Shown: in pieces, positions 24,430 to 32,593 of the stretch
Layout: every line of letters begins with the position of its first letter
Position numbering within the stretch: position 1 is the stretch's first letter
Origin: Burkholderiaceae bacterium
GTDB lineage: Bacteria > Pseudomonadota > Gammaproteobacteria > Burkholderiales > Burkholderiaceae_C
Direction: 5' to 3'
NCBI GenBank assembly: GCA_023150375.1
Contig: JAKLLA010000013.1
Location: 1 to 64,000 of the forward strand
DNA length: 64,000 bases
The notes under the pieces: model-generated
Told to the model about the DNA's origin: nothing
Databases searched by the model: none
Seen by the model: the letters and a program-made list of their open reading frames with translations, nothing else
Program-made: the position numbers and the translations under genes

Positions 24430-24900
24430 ATGGCTGCACTCACCCGCTACGAACCACTGGACGAATGGCTGATGGAAACGCTGGGCGACCCGCTGCGCGA
24501 TCCCCTGCGCGGCATGCTGCAGCGCATGAAGCGCAGTCACTGGCCCGCCTTGCGCCTGCCCGACGAGATGCGCGTGGACGTCACCGAAACCGAGCAGGCC
24601 TACACGGTGCGCGCCGAGCTGCCCGGTGCCAGGCGCGAGGACATCGCGGTCAAGATCGAGGGCAACCGGGTCTCGATCGACGCCGAGATCAAGGAAGAGA
24701 AGAAGGAGGAGACGCAGGGCAAGAACGACGGCGAGCGCGTGCTGGTGCGCGAGCTCTATCGCGGCAGCATGTCGCGCGCCTTCACGCTCCCGCACGACAT
24801 CGACGATCAGCAGGCCGGCGCCAAGTTCGAGAACGGCATCCTGACGCTCACGATGCCCAAGCGCGCCGGCAGCCGGCCCACCACCCTGTCGATCGGCTGA
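24430..24900 (+). CDS. small heat-shock protein, Hsp20/alpha-crystallin family
   Basis: The 156-residue protein carries an alpha-crystallin domain (about 45-145): MRVDVTETEQAYTVRAELPG, EDIAVKIEGNRVSI and the C-terminal AKFENGILTLTMPKR. It acts as an ATP-independent holdase for unfolding proteins. The usual C-terminal I-x-I/V tail motif is not clear. GGAGAG precedes the ATG at 24430. Its company (FNR-type regulator, nitroreductase, phosphoribosyltransferase, response regulators) and the FNR-like boxes upstream suggest induction by oxygen limitation or energy stress rather than only by heat. No sigma-32 element is evident. Confidence 0.9.
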   Translation: MAALTRYEPLDEWLMETLGDPLRDPLRGMLQRMKRSHWPALRLPDEMRVDVTETEQAYTVRAELPGARREDIAVKIEGNRVSIDAEIKEEKKEETQGKNDGERVLVRELYRGSMSRAFTLPHDIDDQQAGAKFENGILTLTMPKRAGSRPTTLSIG

Positions 24901-24962
24901 GTGCCCGGGGCGGCGGCGACGGCCACCCGGCAGCCGCCCCTGCCCTTCGGTCGGGACCTGTC

Positions 24963-25379
24963 ATGCGAATCCTCATCGTCGACGACTCGCCGCTGGTGCA
25001 AAGCGCGCTGAGCCGGCTGCTGACCGCCCAGGACGACCTGGAGGTCGTGGGCTGCGCCACCGACCGGCTCGGCGCGCTGGCCCTGATCGAACGCCACGAG
25101 CCGGATCTGGTGGTGCTGGACGTGGCGCTGACGCCGCCCGATCGCGGCTACGACGTGCTGCGCAGCATCCGCGCCCTGCGGCCAGGGCTGCCGGTGATCA
25201 TGCTGTCGAACTTCGGCTGGACGGCCATGCGACGGGCCTTCCTCGACGCCGGGGCGCAGGCCTACTTCGACAAGGCGCTGGAGTTCGGGCGCGCCGTGCA
25301 GTGGATCCGCGCCCAGGCACAGCCCTCGGCCGAACGGTCGACCCTGGACGGCGACGGAGAGGCCGGCACGGCGCGATGA
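24963..25379 (+). CDS. single-domain response regulator (CheY-like)
   Basis: The 138-residue product is a lone receiver domain: [15 protein letters not shown] at the start (Asp7, Asp8), phosphoacceptor Asp53 in [10 protein letters not shown], Ser in VIMLSNFG and Lys in AYFDKALEF. There is no output domain, so it must act by protein contact or in a phosphorelay. It lies 62 bases after hsp20 and is probably co-transcribed with it. The multi-PAS kinase four genes away is one possible donor. The unusual TPPDRGYD insertion after the phosphoacceptor is typical of this subgroup of stress-linked receivers. Confidence 0.85.
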   Translation: MRILIVDDSPLVQSALSRLLTAQDDLEVVGCATDRLGALALIERHEPDLVVLDVALTPPDRGYDVLRSIRALRPGLPVIMLSNFGWTAMRRAFLDAGAQAYFDKALEFGRAVQWIRAQAQPSAERSTLDGDGEAGTAR

Positions 25380-25407
25380 GGGCCCAGGCCCGCCACGTCG
25401 GGAACGT

Positions 25408-25716
25408 TCAGCCGCCGCCGCGCTGCATGAACAGGTCGAAATAGTGCAGGAAGCCGGCCTGCTGCTCGGCGCTCAGGCCGCTGAAGCGGTAGGCGACCTG
25501 CAGCCGGGGCATGCGCATCAGTGCGATGGCGCGTGCTGGCAGCACCTGCCAGCGCAGTTCGAGCCGGCCGGCCGCACCGATGGCGACCTCCGCGCGCCCC
25601 TCGCCCAGGGTCAGCGGGTGCGCCCCGACCGCGCCGCGCAGGGTGGCCAGCCAGTCGGACTCGGTGACCCCATGTTCACGCTCGAACTCGGCACCGAGCG
25701 GGGCGGACCAGGCCAT
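25408..25716 (-). CDS. small unknown protein at the end of the AOR operon
   Basis: The 102-residue product is soluble and lacks cysteines and known motifs; hydrophobic and charged residues alternate as in an alpha/beta fold (RLELRWQVLPARAIALMRMP, then LQVAYRFSGLSAEQQAGFLHYFDLFMQRG). It is 21 bases downstream of the MoaD-like gene and is surely part of the same transcript. A comparable small gene closes the AOR operon of Aromatoleum-type bacteria (from memory), so it may be an assembly or cofactor-insertion factor. The C-terminal QRGGG tail resembles the ubiquitin-like ending of MoaD proteins, though the rest does not. No function is assigned. Confidence 0.65.
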   Translation of the reverse strand: MAWSAPLGAEFEREHGVTESDWLATLRGAVGAHPLTLGEGRAEVAIGAAGRLELRWQVLPARAIALMRMPRLQVAYRFSGLSAEQQAGFLHYFDLFMQRGGG

Positions 25717-25737
25717 GGCAGCAGTCTTCGGCGCGGT

Positions 25738-25992
25738 TCAGCCGCCCGCGATGGGCGGCCAGATGGCCAGCACGTCGCCCTCGCGCAGGGCGCGCGTGGG
25801 CCGATCGTCCGGTGCGACGTAGCTGCCGTTGATCAGCACCAGATGCACCATCTTCATCGGCAGGTTGAAGGGCTCGATGACCTGCGCGATGGTGGCGCCT
25901 TCGGCCACCTCCAGCGTCACCTGGTTGCTGGTGCGGCGGTCGGCCGGCAGGAACTCGGTGAGGCTGGCGTAGAGCTTGAAGGTGATCTGCAT
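25738..25992 (-). CDS. aorD: MoaD-like sulfur-carrier protein of the AOR operon
   Basis: The 84-residue protein has the ubiquitin-like fold of MoaD/ThiS (ITFKLYASLTEFLP at the start, then VTLEVAEGATIAQVI) and ends in ...PPIAGG, with the terminal Gly-Gly that becomes a thiocarboxylate. MoaD delivers the sulfur of the pterin dithiolene in molybdenum and tungsten cofactors. A dedicated copy inside an AOR operon suggests a role in making the tungsto-bispterin cofactor for this enzyme. It lies between the oxidoreductase gene (62 bases) and the small unknown gene. The symbol follows the naming used for Aromatoleum and is tentative. Confidence 0.85.
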   Translation of the reverse strand: MQITFKLYASLTEFLPADRRTSNQVTLEVAEGATIAQVIEPFNLPMKMVHLVLINGSYVAPDDRPTRALREGDVLAIWPPIAGG

Positions 25993-26054
25993 GGTGAAGG
26001 AGTCTCCCACGCCGGGCCCGGCCCTGGCCGGACCCGGTGTTTCGGGATGGCCGT

Positions 26055-27455
26055 TCAGCCCGCCTTGACGAGCGCCGGCTCGCCCTGCGCCTGAGCGCTG
26101 GCCAGGTAGGCCTCCATCAGCAGCGTCGGGTCGGCCAGCAGCTTGTCGCGCCAGGGACCGAGCTTGACCTGGCCTTCGACCAGGCCGCGCATGACGCCGA
26201 TGTGCTGGGTCCAGCCGATCGAGTTGCAGCCCACCAGCTTCTCGTCGTCGAATTGCAGGCTCAGCAGCTTGCCGGCCGCCTCGTCGATGAACTCGACATG
26301 CTGCCCGCCCGGCACCCCCTCCCACTTGCCGAAGCTCGCGGAGATCATGCCCAGCGTGTCCAGCACGTTGATCTGCGTGACGCCCTTGAGCTCGGTGACC
26401 TGGCCGACCATGTTGAGCGCGGCCACCCGGGCCTGCTCGGCCGCGTTGGGCTGGATGGCGCTGACGATGGTCTTGCCGTAGACCTTGTCGAAGGCCTCGG
26501 CGCAGTCGCCTGCGGCGTAGATGCCCGGCACATTGGTCTGCAGGTGCTCGTCGGTCAGGACACCCAGCAGGCAGGTGATGCCCGAGTTCTCGAGGAAGCC
26601 GATGTTCGGCCGCACCCCGGTGGCGGAGATCACCAGGTCGGCCTCCAGGCGCTGCCCGGTGGACAGGCGCACCTGCATGGGCTTGCCGACCGGGTCGGGC
26701 TGGGCCACCGGCGCCGGCGTGTGGCCGCCGAGGCCCACCGCCACCGCGATCTTGCCGAGCAGGCCGGCCGGCTTGGCCGCTTCGGCGGCGCCGTGCAGCG
26801 GTGCCGGGTGGCCGCCCAGGTTGCGCTCGATGGCCTCCACCTTGGCGCCGGTGTAGACCTTGACGCCCTTCTTCTCGCACCACTCCTTGATCATGCGCCC
26901 GGCGGTGGGGCCCATCATGCGCGGCACCATGCGGTCGCCCATCTCGACCACCGTCAGGTCGACGCCGCGCATCGCCAGCGCTTCCATGATGATGCAGCCG
27001 ATGAAGCCGGCACCCAGTTGCAGCACCCGTGCACCCGGCTTGGCCAGCGCCATGATCGCGCGGGCGTCCTCCAGGGTCCAGCAGGTGTGCACGCCCGGTC
27101 CGCGGATGCCGGGGATCGGGGGCGAGATCGGCGACGAGCCGGTGGCGATCAGCAGCTTGTCGAAGGATTCACGGCGACCGTCCTCCAGCACGACCTGCCG
27201 GGCCTGCACGTCCACCGTCCTGGCGCGACCACGCTCGAGCCGGATGCCCAGCTTTGCGTAGTGATGCTCGCCGTGGCGCAGGTGGGTGCCGGACTCCGCG
27301 ACCTTGCCGATCAGCAGGTAGGGGATCGCCATGCGCGAGTAAGGCGCCTCGGGCTCGTCACCGATCAGCACCACCTCGTCGGCCGGCGCCTGCTTGCGGA
27401 TGGTCTCGGCGGCAATGACGCCGGAGGGCCCGGCGCCGAGGATCACGTGTTTCAT
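26055..27455 (-). CDS. aorC: FAD/NAD-dependent oxidoreductase subunit of AOR
   Basis: The 466-residue product belongs to the pyridine nucleotide-disulfide oxidoreductase family: FAD site ILGAGPSGVIAAE at the N-terminus, NAD site LQLGAGFIGCIIMEALAMRG at about 145-165, and the second FAD motif GIYAAGDCAE near 315. There is no CxxxxC redox pair, so it is a NADH:acceptor type enzyme. It would link the AOR and its ferredoxin subunit to NAD+/NADH, as in the three-subunit AorABC of Aromatoleum. A Pro/Ala-rich insertion of about 45 residues (roughly 220-265) sits between the NAD and central domains. It starts 132 bases after the AOR stop; the gap contains no terminator. Confidence 0.88.
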   Translation of the reverse strand: MKHVILGAGPSGVIAAETIRKQAPADEVVLIGDEPEAPYSRMAIPYLLIGKVAESGTHLRHGEHHYAKLGIRLERGRARTVDVQARQVVLEDGRRESFDKLLIATGSSPISPPIPGIRGPGVHTCWTLEDARAIMALAKPGARVLQLGAGFIGCIIMEALAMRGVDLTVVEMGDRMVPRMMGPTAGRMIKEWCEKKGVKVYTGAKVEAIERNLGGHPAPLHGAAEAAKPAGLLGKIAVAVGLGGHTPAPVAQPDPVGKPMQVRLSTGQRLEADLVISATGVRPNIGFLENSGITCLLGVLTDEHLQTNVPGIYAAGDCAEAFDKVYGKTIVSAIQPNAAEQARVAALNMVGQVTELKGVTQINVLDTLGMISASFGKWEGVPGGQHVEFIDEAAGKLLSLQFDDEKLVGCNSIGWTQHIGVMRGLVEGQVKLGPWRDKLLADPTLLMEAYLASAQAQGEPALVKAG

Positions 27456-27587
27456 CGAGTACGTCTCCAGAAATGCAAAAGGGTGCGGGGTCAGCCGCAC
27501 CCTCCCGAGCAGCCGCCGCGCCGCCGGCCGGGCCGCTGGCGGCGCTCCCGTTCGAGGAGCGCCGTCAGGCGCGACGGGAGATGGGCT

Positions 27588-29435
27588 TCACAACCCGAGG
27601 CGCTCGCGGGTCTCGTCCTTGAGCGTGCCGTCGGCATTCCAGCCGCGGATCTCGTAGTACTTCGGCAGCATCTCGGGCAGCTTGTTGACCAGGCCCTTGG
27701 CGGGGCCGGTCTTGGCCGGCTCGTTCAGCAGGCGCGGCGGCAGGGTGTCGTCCTTGGCGGTGAAGCCGGCGCGGTTGTTGAAGTCGCGCTCCATGTTCCA
27801 GATCCGCTCGCCGATCTTGGCCATGTTCTCCAGGGTGAACTCCTCGCCGCAGGCGGCCGCCACCTGCGGCGCCACGTCGGCCAGGCCCCAGGCGAAGCTG
27901 GTGAAGATGCAGATGCCGGCCGCGTCGAAGGCCGCGGTGGCGTCCTGGAAGGCCATCACCAGCTCGGGCTTGCCGTCGGCGGTCAGCGGGTCGGTCTTGA
28001 CCGGGATGCCCAGCACTTCCGAGGCCACGGTGTAGCTGCGCAGGTGGCAGGCGCCGCGGTTGGAGGTGGCGTAGGTCAGGCCCATGCCCTGGATGCCACG
28101 CGAGTCGTAGGCCGGGAATTCCTGGCCCTTGACGCTCATCGACAGCTCGGGATGGCCGTATTTCTCGCACAGGCGCTTGGAGCCCAGGCCGATTTCCTTG
28201 CCGAAGCCTTCGCCCTTGGCGGTCATCTCGGCGAACTGGCACAGCGCCTTGGCCGAGCCGAAGGGCGCCTCGACACCCAGCTGCTCCTTGGTCAGCACGC
28301 CCATGTCGTACAGCTCCATCACCGCACCGATGGTGGCGCCGAAGGAGATCGGGTCGAAGCCCTGCTCGTTGCAGATCAGGTTGGCGTACTGCAGCGCTTC
28401 CAGGTCGTTGACGCCGTTGGCAGCGCCCAGGGCCCAGGCCGCTTCGTACTCCAGGCCGCCGGAGGCGCCCCAGTACTGCGGCTTGTTCTCGACCGAGAAG
28501 TGGCCCTTGTCCATCTTGGAGATGCGACCGCAGGCGATGGTGCAGCCGAAGCAGGCCTGGTTGGTGACCAGGTGCTTCTTGCCGTCGCTGGCGCGCGGGG
28601 TGACCATGGCCTCGGCGGAGATGTCCTTGGCGCCCTCGAACTGCACGTCGCGGTGGTTGCGGGTGGGCAGCGCGCCGATCTCGTTGATCACGTTCATCAG
28701 CACCTGGGTGCCGTAGGTCGGCAGGCCCTGGCCGGTGACGCCGTTCTCGGCAAGGATCTTCTTCTTCTCGGCGGTGACCCGCATGAAGGCCTTGGGGTCG
28801 GCGATGTTGCCCACGCCCTTGGTGCCACGCACGGCCACGGCCTTGAGGTTCTTGGTGCCCATCACGGCGCCGACGCCGGAGCGGCCGGCAGCGCGGTGCA
28901 GGTCGTTCACCACGGCGGCGAACAGCACCTTGTTCTCGCCGGCCAGGCCGATCGAGGAGACACGCACCAGCGGATCCTGGTGGGTCTTGTGAATGATCTC
29001 CTCGGTCTCCCAGACCGACTTGCCCCACAGGTGGGCCGCGTCACGCAGCTCGGCCTTGTCGTCCTCGATGCTGAGGTAGACCGGCTTGGGCGAGGCGCCC
29101 TCGAAGATCACCATGTCCCAGCCGGCCATCTTCAGCTCGGCGCCCCAGTAGCCGCCGGAGTTGGAGCAGGCGATCGCGCCGGTGAGCGGACCCTTGGTGA
29201 CGACGGTGTAGCGCCCGCCGGTGGAGGCCATCGTGCCGGTCAGCGGCCCGGTCGCCCAGATGATCTTGTTGTCGGCCGACAGGGGATCGACCTTGGGGTC
29301 CATCTCCTCGACCAGGTACTTGGTGGCCAGGCCGCGCGAGCCCAGGTACAGCTTGGCCCAGTCCATGCGCAGCGGCTCGGACGTGACGGTGCCGGCGGTC
29401 AGGTCGACGCGGAGGATTTTTCCAGCCCAGGACAT
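27588..29435 (-). CDS. aorB: tungsten-dependent aldehyde:ferredoxin oxidoreductase, catalytic subunit
   Basis: The 615-residue product is a full-length AOR-family enzyme, cytoplasmic, oxidising aldehydes to acids at a tungsto-bispterin centre. It shows the N-terminal GKILRVDLTAG, the SRGLATKY and GGRYTVVTKGPLTG pterin-contact regions, and the [4Fe-4S] ligands C295, C298 and C302 (CFGCTIAC) plus C509 (AAGICIF). It matches the bacterial AOR/benzoyl-type group rather than the archaeal enzymes by its operon partners. The neighbours supply the electron path (four-cluster ferredoxin upstream, FAD/NAD subunit downstream), a MoaD-like protein and, close by, tungstate uptake and MoeA. Together these make tungsten rather than molybdenum the likely metal. 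The substrate is not determined; aliphatic or aromatic aldehydes are both possible. Confidence 0.93.
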   Translation of the reverse strand: MSWAGKILRVDLTAGTVTSEPLRMDWAKLYLGSRGLATKYLVEEMDPKVDPLSADNKIIWATGPLTGTMASTGGRYTVVTKGPLTGAIACSNSGGYWGAELKMAGWDMVIFEGASPKPVYLSIEDDKAELRDAAHLWGKSVWETEEIIHKTHQDPLVRVSSIGLAGENKVLFAAVVNDLHRAAGRSGVGAVMGTKNLKAVAVRGTKGVGNIADPKAFMRVTAEKKKILAENGVTGQGLPTYGTQVLMNVINEIGALPTRNHRDVQFEGAKDISAEAMVTPRASDGKKHLVTNQACFGCTIACGRISKMDKGHFSVENKPQYWGASGGLEYEAAWALGAANGVNDLEALQYANLICNEQGFDPISFGATIGAVMELYDMGVLTKEQLGVEAPFGSAKALCQFAEMTAKGEGFGKEIGLGSKRLCEKYGHPELSMSVKGQEFPAYDSRGIQGMGLTYATSNRGACHLRSYTVASEVLGIPVKTDPLTADGKPELVMAFQDATAAFDAAGICIFTSFAWGLADVAPQVAAACGEEFTLENMAKIGERIWNMERDFNNRAGFTAKDDTLPPRLLNEPAKTGPAKGLVNKLPEMLPKYYEIRGWNADGTLKDETRERLGL

Positions 29436-29451
29436 GTGATTCCTCCTTGGT

Positions 29452-29928
29452 TCAGGCTGCGGAAGGCTGGTTGCCCAGCTTGTCGGCCCAGGCCTGCATC
29501 TTGCCCAGGCCGGTCCAGTTGGCGTCGATGTAGGTGATCGCGCCGGTGGGGCAGGCGGTGGCGCAGGCGGGGTCGCCGCCGCAGAGGTCGCACTTCTGCA
29601 CCTTGCCGGTTTCCTGCATGTAGTTGATGGTGCCGAAGGGGCAGCTGATCGTGCAGACCTTGCAGCCCACGCAGGTGGACTCGGCCACCACCTTGGCGCC
29701 GGTCAGCTTGTCGATCGTGATGGCCTCGACCGGGCAGGCGTGCAGGCACCACGCCTCGTCGCACTGGGTACAGGTGTAGGGCACCTTGCGGCCGGTCTCG
29801 TGGAAGTTGAACACCTTGATGCGCGATTTGGCCGGCGCGAACACGCCGTAGTTCTCGTAGGAACAGGCCATCTCGCACTGCAGGCAACCCGTGCACTTGT
29901 CCGGGTTGATGTGGAGGCTCTTCTGCAT
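29452..29928 (-). CDS. aorA: four-cluster ferredoxin subunit of AOR
   Basis: The 158-residue product is of the polyferredoxin (DmsB/HycB-like) type with 16 cluster cysteines in four groups: CTGCLQCEMACS, CTQCDEAWCLHACP, CVGCKVCTISCP and CDLCGGDPACATACP. It should carry four [4Fe-4S] clusters that pass electrons from the AOR active site to the FAD subunit. It is the first gene of the operon and 16 bases before aorB. No signal peptide is present, so it is cytoplasmic. A symmetric repeat (30019-30036) lies 91 bases upstream of its start and may control the whole operon. Confidence 0.92.
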   Translation of the reverse strand: MQKSLHINPDKCTGCLQCEMACSYENYGVFAPAKSRIKVFNFHETGRKVPYTCTQCDEAWCLHACPVEAITIDKLTGAKVVAESTCVGCKVCTISCPFGTINYMQETGKVQKCDLCGGDPACATACPTGAITYIDANWTGLGKMQAWADKLGNQPSAA

Positions 29929-30018
29929 GTCGCTGGTTCTCCTCGATCGGTTCTGGACCGTTCCTTCGCTGCCGCCTGCCTGGCATCCGCAGGCGAGGGC
30001 GGCCCCGGCGAAGGGGCA

Positions 30019-30036
30019 TATGCAATCATCTGCATA
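30019..30036. promoter_or_regulatory. inverted repeat upstream of the AOR operon, likely metal-responsive operator
   Basis: TATGCA (30019-30024), a six-base spacer, and TGCATA (30031-30036) form a perfect repeat. The half-site/N6/half-site geometry is that of ModE boxes (TATATA-N6-TATATA core). A near copy, TATGTC-N6-TGCATA, lies at 32594-32611 between tupB and moeA. The shared site suggests one regulator for AOR production and tungstate uptake. Confidence 0.6.
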
Positions 30037-30174
30037 GCCCGTCCGGCCGGGAACCTGGGAGGAACCCTAGCAACGGATCGGCCGGGATACGGGTTGCTCC
30101 ACCGTGGAACGGCCGATGTGCTCCGTCCCCACGGCGGCGCGGGCGGGGCGGGGAAGGAACGTCGCGGCTGCAGC

Positions 30175-31038
30175 TCAGCGCCCGGCGTTGGGGAAGAACA
30201 GCTGCTCGCCGCCGATCTTGTAGGACGCGATGGCCGCCTGGCCGGCGCCGGACACGATCCAGTCGGAGAACTGCTGCGCCAGCGCGGTCTTGGTGTGGGG
30301 ATGCCGGGCCGGATTCACGACGATCACGCCGTACTGGTTGAACAGGGCCTTGTCGCCCTCGACCAGGATGCGCAGCTCGCCGCGGTTCCTGAACGACAGC
30401 CAGGTGCCCCGGTCGGTCAGCACGTAGGCGTTGGTCGAAGAGCCCATGTTCAGCGCCGGGCCCATGCCGCAGCCGCACTCGCGATAGCCGGCCGGCTTGC
30501 TCGCCACCACGTCCACGCCGGCACGCTTCCAGTAGCGCAGCTCGGCGGCGTGGGTGCCGCTCTTGTCGCCGCGCGAGACGAACACCGCATCGGAGGCGGC
30601 GAGCTTCTTCAGCGCCGCGACGATGTCCGCGCCCGCCACCCGGGCCGGGTCGGCGGCCGGCCCCACCAGCACGAAGTCGTTGTACATCACCGCCCGGCGT
30701 GCCAGGCCGTGGCCGTCGGCGACGAACTTCTCCTCGGCGGCCTGGTCGTGCACGAAGACGATGTCGGCATCGCCGCGCCGGCCCATGTCCAGCGCCTGGC
30801 CGGTGCCCAGCGCCACCACGCGCACGTCGATGCCGCTGGCCTGCCGGAACAGCGGCAGCAGGTGCCTGAACAGGCCGGACTGCTCGGTGGAGGTGGTCGA
30901 GGCCATCACGATGGCCTTGTCCTGCGCCGCCGCCGGCAGCGCCGCGCCCGGCCCCAGGGTGGCCAGCAGGCCCAGGGCGGCCAGCCAGCCGCGACGGCGG
31001 CGAAGGGCGCTCGGGAGGCCCAGGGGGTTCAGTGCCAT
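30175..31038 (-). CDS. tupA: tungstate ABC transporter, periplasmic binding protein
   Basis: The 287-residue product has a signal peptide (GWLAALGLLATLGPGAALPAAA, cleavage near residue 38) and the TupA tungstate-binding signature ASTTSTEQSGLF right after it, followed by GTGQALDMGRRGDADIVFVHD and the central YNDFVLVGP. TupA proteins bind tungstate far more tightly than molybdate, unlike ModA. It is the last gene of the minus-strand tupBCA operon; its start overlaps the end of tupC by ten bases. The AOR operon follows downstream after a 246-base gap, which explains the need for tungsten. Confidence 0.93.
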   Translation of the reverse strand: MALNPLGLPSALRRRRGWLAALGLLATLGPGAALPAAAQDKAIVMASTTSTEQSGLFRHLLPLFRQASGIDVRVVALGTGQALDMGRRGDADIVFVHDQAAEEKFVADGHGLARRAVMYNDFVLVGPAADPARVAGADIVAALKKLAASDAVFVSRGDKSGTHAAELRYWKRAGVDVVASKPAGYRECGCGMGPALNMGSSTNAYVLTDRGTWLSFRNRGELRILVEGDKALFNQYGVIVVNPARHPHTKTALAQQFSDWIVSGAGQAAIASYKIGGEQLFFPNAGR

Positions 31039-31757
31039 GGCAACTCGCCTCGGAGGAACTGCGCTGCCTCGGTGGGCAGCTCTGCGTGGAAGAAGCGGTC
31101 CACCGGCAGGTCCACGACCTGCCGACCCGCTTCCAGGTAGATCACCCGGGTGGCCAGGCGCTTGACCTGGCCCAGGTTGTGACTGCTCATCACCAGGGTG
31201 ACGCCATCGGCGGCGAAGGCGGCGATCAGCGCCTCCACCTCGCGCTTGGAGCCCGGGTCCAGGCTGGCGGTGGGTTCGTCGAGGAAGAGGATGTCCGGAC
31301 GCAGCATCCAGGCGCGCGCCAGCGCCAGGCGCTGCTGCTGGCCGCCCGACAGCGCGCGCGCGGGCCGCCCCTCCAGCCCCTGCAGGCCCACGCGCTGCAG
31401 CGCCTCGGCCAGCCGCTGCGGCCACTCGCGCCGCGGCACGCGCGCCAGCCACAGCGCCAGCTTCAGGTTCAGCGCCACCGACAGCTGCAGCAGGAAGGGC
31501 CGCTGGAACAGCATGGCCTGCACCGGCGCGCGCCCGTCGATGGGGTGCACGCGCCGCTCGCCGCTGCCCGGCAGCAGCCCGTGCAGCAGGCGCAGCAGCG
31601 TGGTCTTGCCGCAGCCGTTCGCGCCGATCAGCGCCAGCCGCTCGCCGCGCCGCAGGGTCAGGTCCAGCGGCTGCAGCGCCTGCACCTCGCCGAAGCGCAC
31701 GCCGGCGGCACGCAGCTCGATCACCGGGGGGCCCGGCAGGGGCGTCGGCGCCGTCAT
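31029..31757 (-). CDS. tupC: tungstate ABC transporter, ATP-binding protein
   Basis: The 242-residue protein has all ABC ATPase motifs: Walker A GANGCGKTT (from residue 45), signature LSGGQQQR, Walker B ILFLDEP with the catalytic Glu, and a His switch in SSHN. It powers the TupBCA importer. The ATG overlaps the tupB stop by four bases (ATGA) and its own end overlaps tupA, so the three genes are tightly coupled. The lack of the extra C-terminal regulatory domain seen in ModC fits the Tup type, in which tungstate control is by a separate regulator. Confidence 0.93.
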   Translation of the reverse strand: MTAPTPLPGPPVIELRAAGVRFGEVQALQPLDLTLRRGERLALIGANGCGKTTLLRLLHGLLPGSGERRVHPIDGRAPVQAMLFQRPFLLQLSVALNLKLALWLARVPRREWPQRLAEALQRVGLQGLEGRPARALSGGQQQRLALARAWMLRPDILFLDEPTASLDPGSKREVEALIAAFAADGVTLVMSSHNLGQVKRLATRVIYLEAGRQVVDLPVDRFFHAELPTEAAQFLRGELPWH

Positions 31758-32467
31758 ACCACCCGCTCGCTTTCCGCACCGCCGCGCCCGGGCAGCAGGG
31801 CGATGGCGCCGTTGATCAGGCCGACCACGCCGAGCAGCACCAGCCCCAGCGCCAGCGCCAGCGGCAGGTCGCCCTTGCTGGTCTCGAGGGCGATGGCGGT
31901 GGTCATGACGCGGGTCAGCCCGTCGATGTTGCCGCCCACCACCATCACGGCGCCCACTTCGGCGATGGCGCGGCAGAAGGCGGTCAGCAGCACCGTCAGC
32001 ACCGCGAAGCGCGCGTGCAGCAGCACCAGCAGCGCGGCGGTGAGCGCGCCCGCGCCCATCGAGCGCAGCTGGTCGCCGCCCTCGCGCAGGCCGTCGAGCA
32101 CGACGCGGCGGGTCAGCGCGGCGATCAGCGGCACCACCAGGATGCTCTGCGCCACCACCATCGCCCCAGGCGTGAAGAGGATGCCCCAGGACCCCAGCGG
32201 GCCCGAGCGCGACAGCATCAGGTAGACCAGCAGGCCCACCACCACCGAGGGCAGCGCCAGCAGCGTGTTCACGCCCCAGACCAGCAGCCGGTGGCCGGGG
32301 AAGCGCGCCACCGCCAGCCAGGCGCCCAGCCAGAGCCCCAGCACGGCGCCGACCGCGCAGGCCGACAGGCTGACCTGCAGCGACAGCCCGACGATCTGCC
32401 AGAGCGCGGCATCGGCCTGGGCGATCAGCTGCAGGGCCAGCAGGAAACTTTCGGAAATGGCGGACAT
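31754..32467 (-). CDS. tupB: tungstate ABC transporter, permease
   Basis: The 237-residue product has five to six membrane helices and the binding-protein-dependent permease motif near the middle (LREGGDQLRSMGAGALTAALLVL). It matches TupB/ModB-type permeases of the group that pairs with TupA: AVGAVLGLWLGAWLAVARFPG, VVGLLVYLMLSRSGPLG and VGAVMVVGGNIDGLTRVMTTAIALE. It is the first gene of the tupBCA operon, divergent from moeA, with a 203-base region between that contains a copy of the AOR-type operator. Confidence 0.92.
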   Translation of the reverse strand: MSAISESFLLALQLIAQADAALWQIVGLSLQVSLSACAVGAVLGLWLGAWLAVARFPGHRLLVWGVNTLLALPSVVVGLLVYLMLSRSGPLGSWGILFTPGAMVVAQSILVVPLIAALTRRVVLDGLREGGDQLRSMGAGALTAALLVLLHARFAVLTVLLTAFCRAIAEVGAVMVVGGNIDGLTRVMTTAIALETSKGDLPLALALGLVLLGVVGLINGAIALLPGRGGAESERVV

Positions 32468-32593
32468 CGCGCAGGCGGCATCGGCGACAGGAAGGCAAGG
32501 GAGCGGTCCGACCGGTGGGCGGCCGCAGAGGCACGGTCGAAGCGAAGGAACCGGGCGGGGCGCGATTCTGCGGGCCGGCTGCGCTTCGCGCGA

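Noticed and set aside
26037-29537. Very long open frame on the plus strand opposite the AOR and FAD-subunit genes
   Set aside because: It mirrors the codon bias of the minus-strand genes, contains Gln/His/Arg/Gly-rich non-protein-like sequence and no domain. It is an antisense shadow caused by high GC content.
29929-30174. Sigma-54 promoter for the AOR operon
   Set aside because: No GG-N10-GC element with acceptable flanks was found on the minus strand upstream of aorA.
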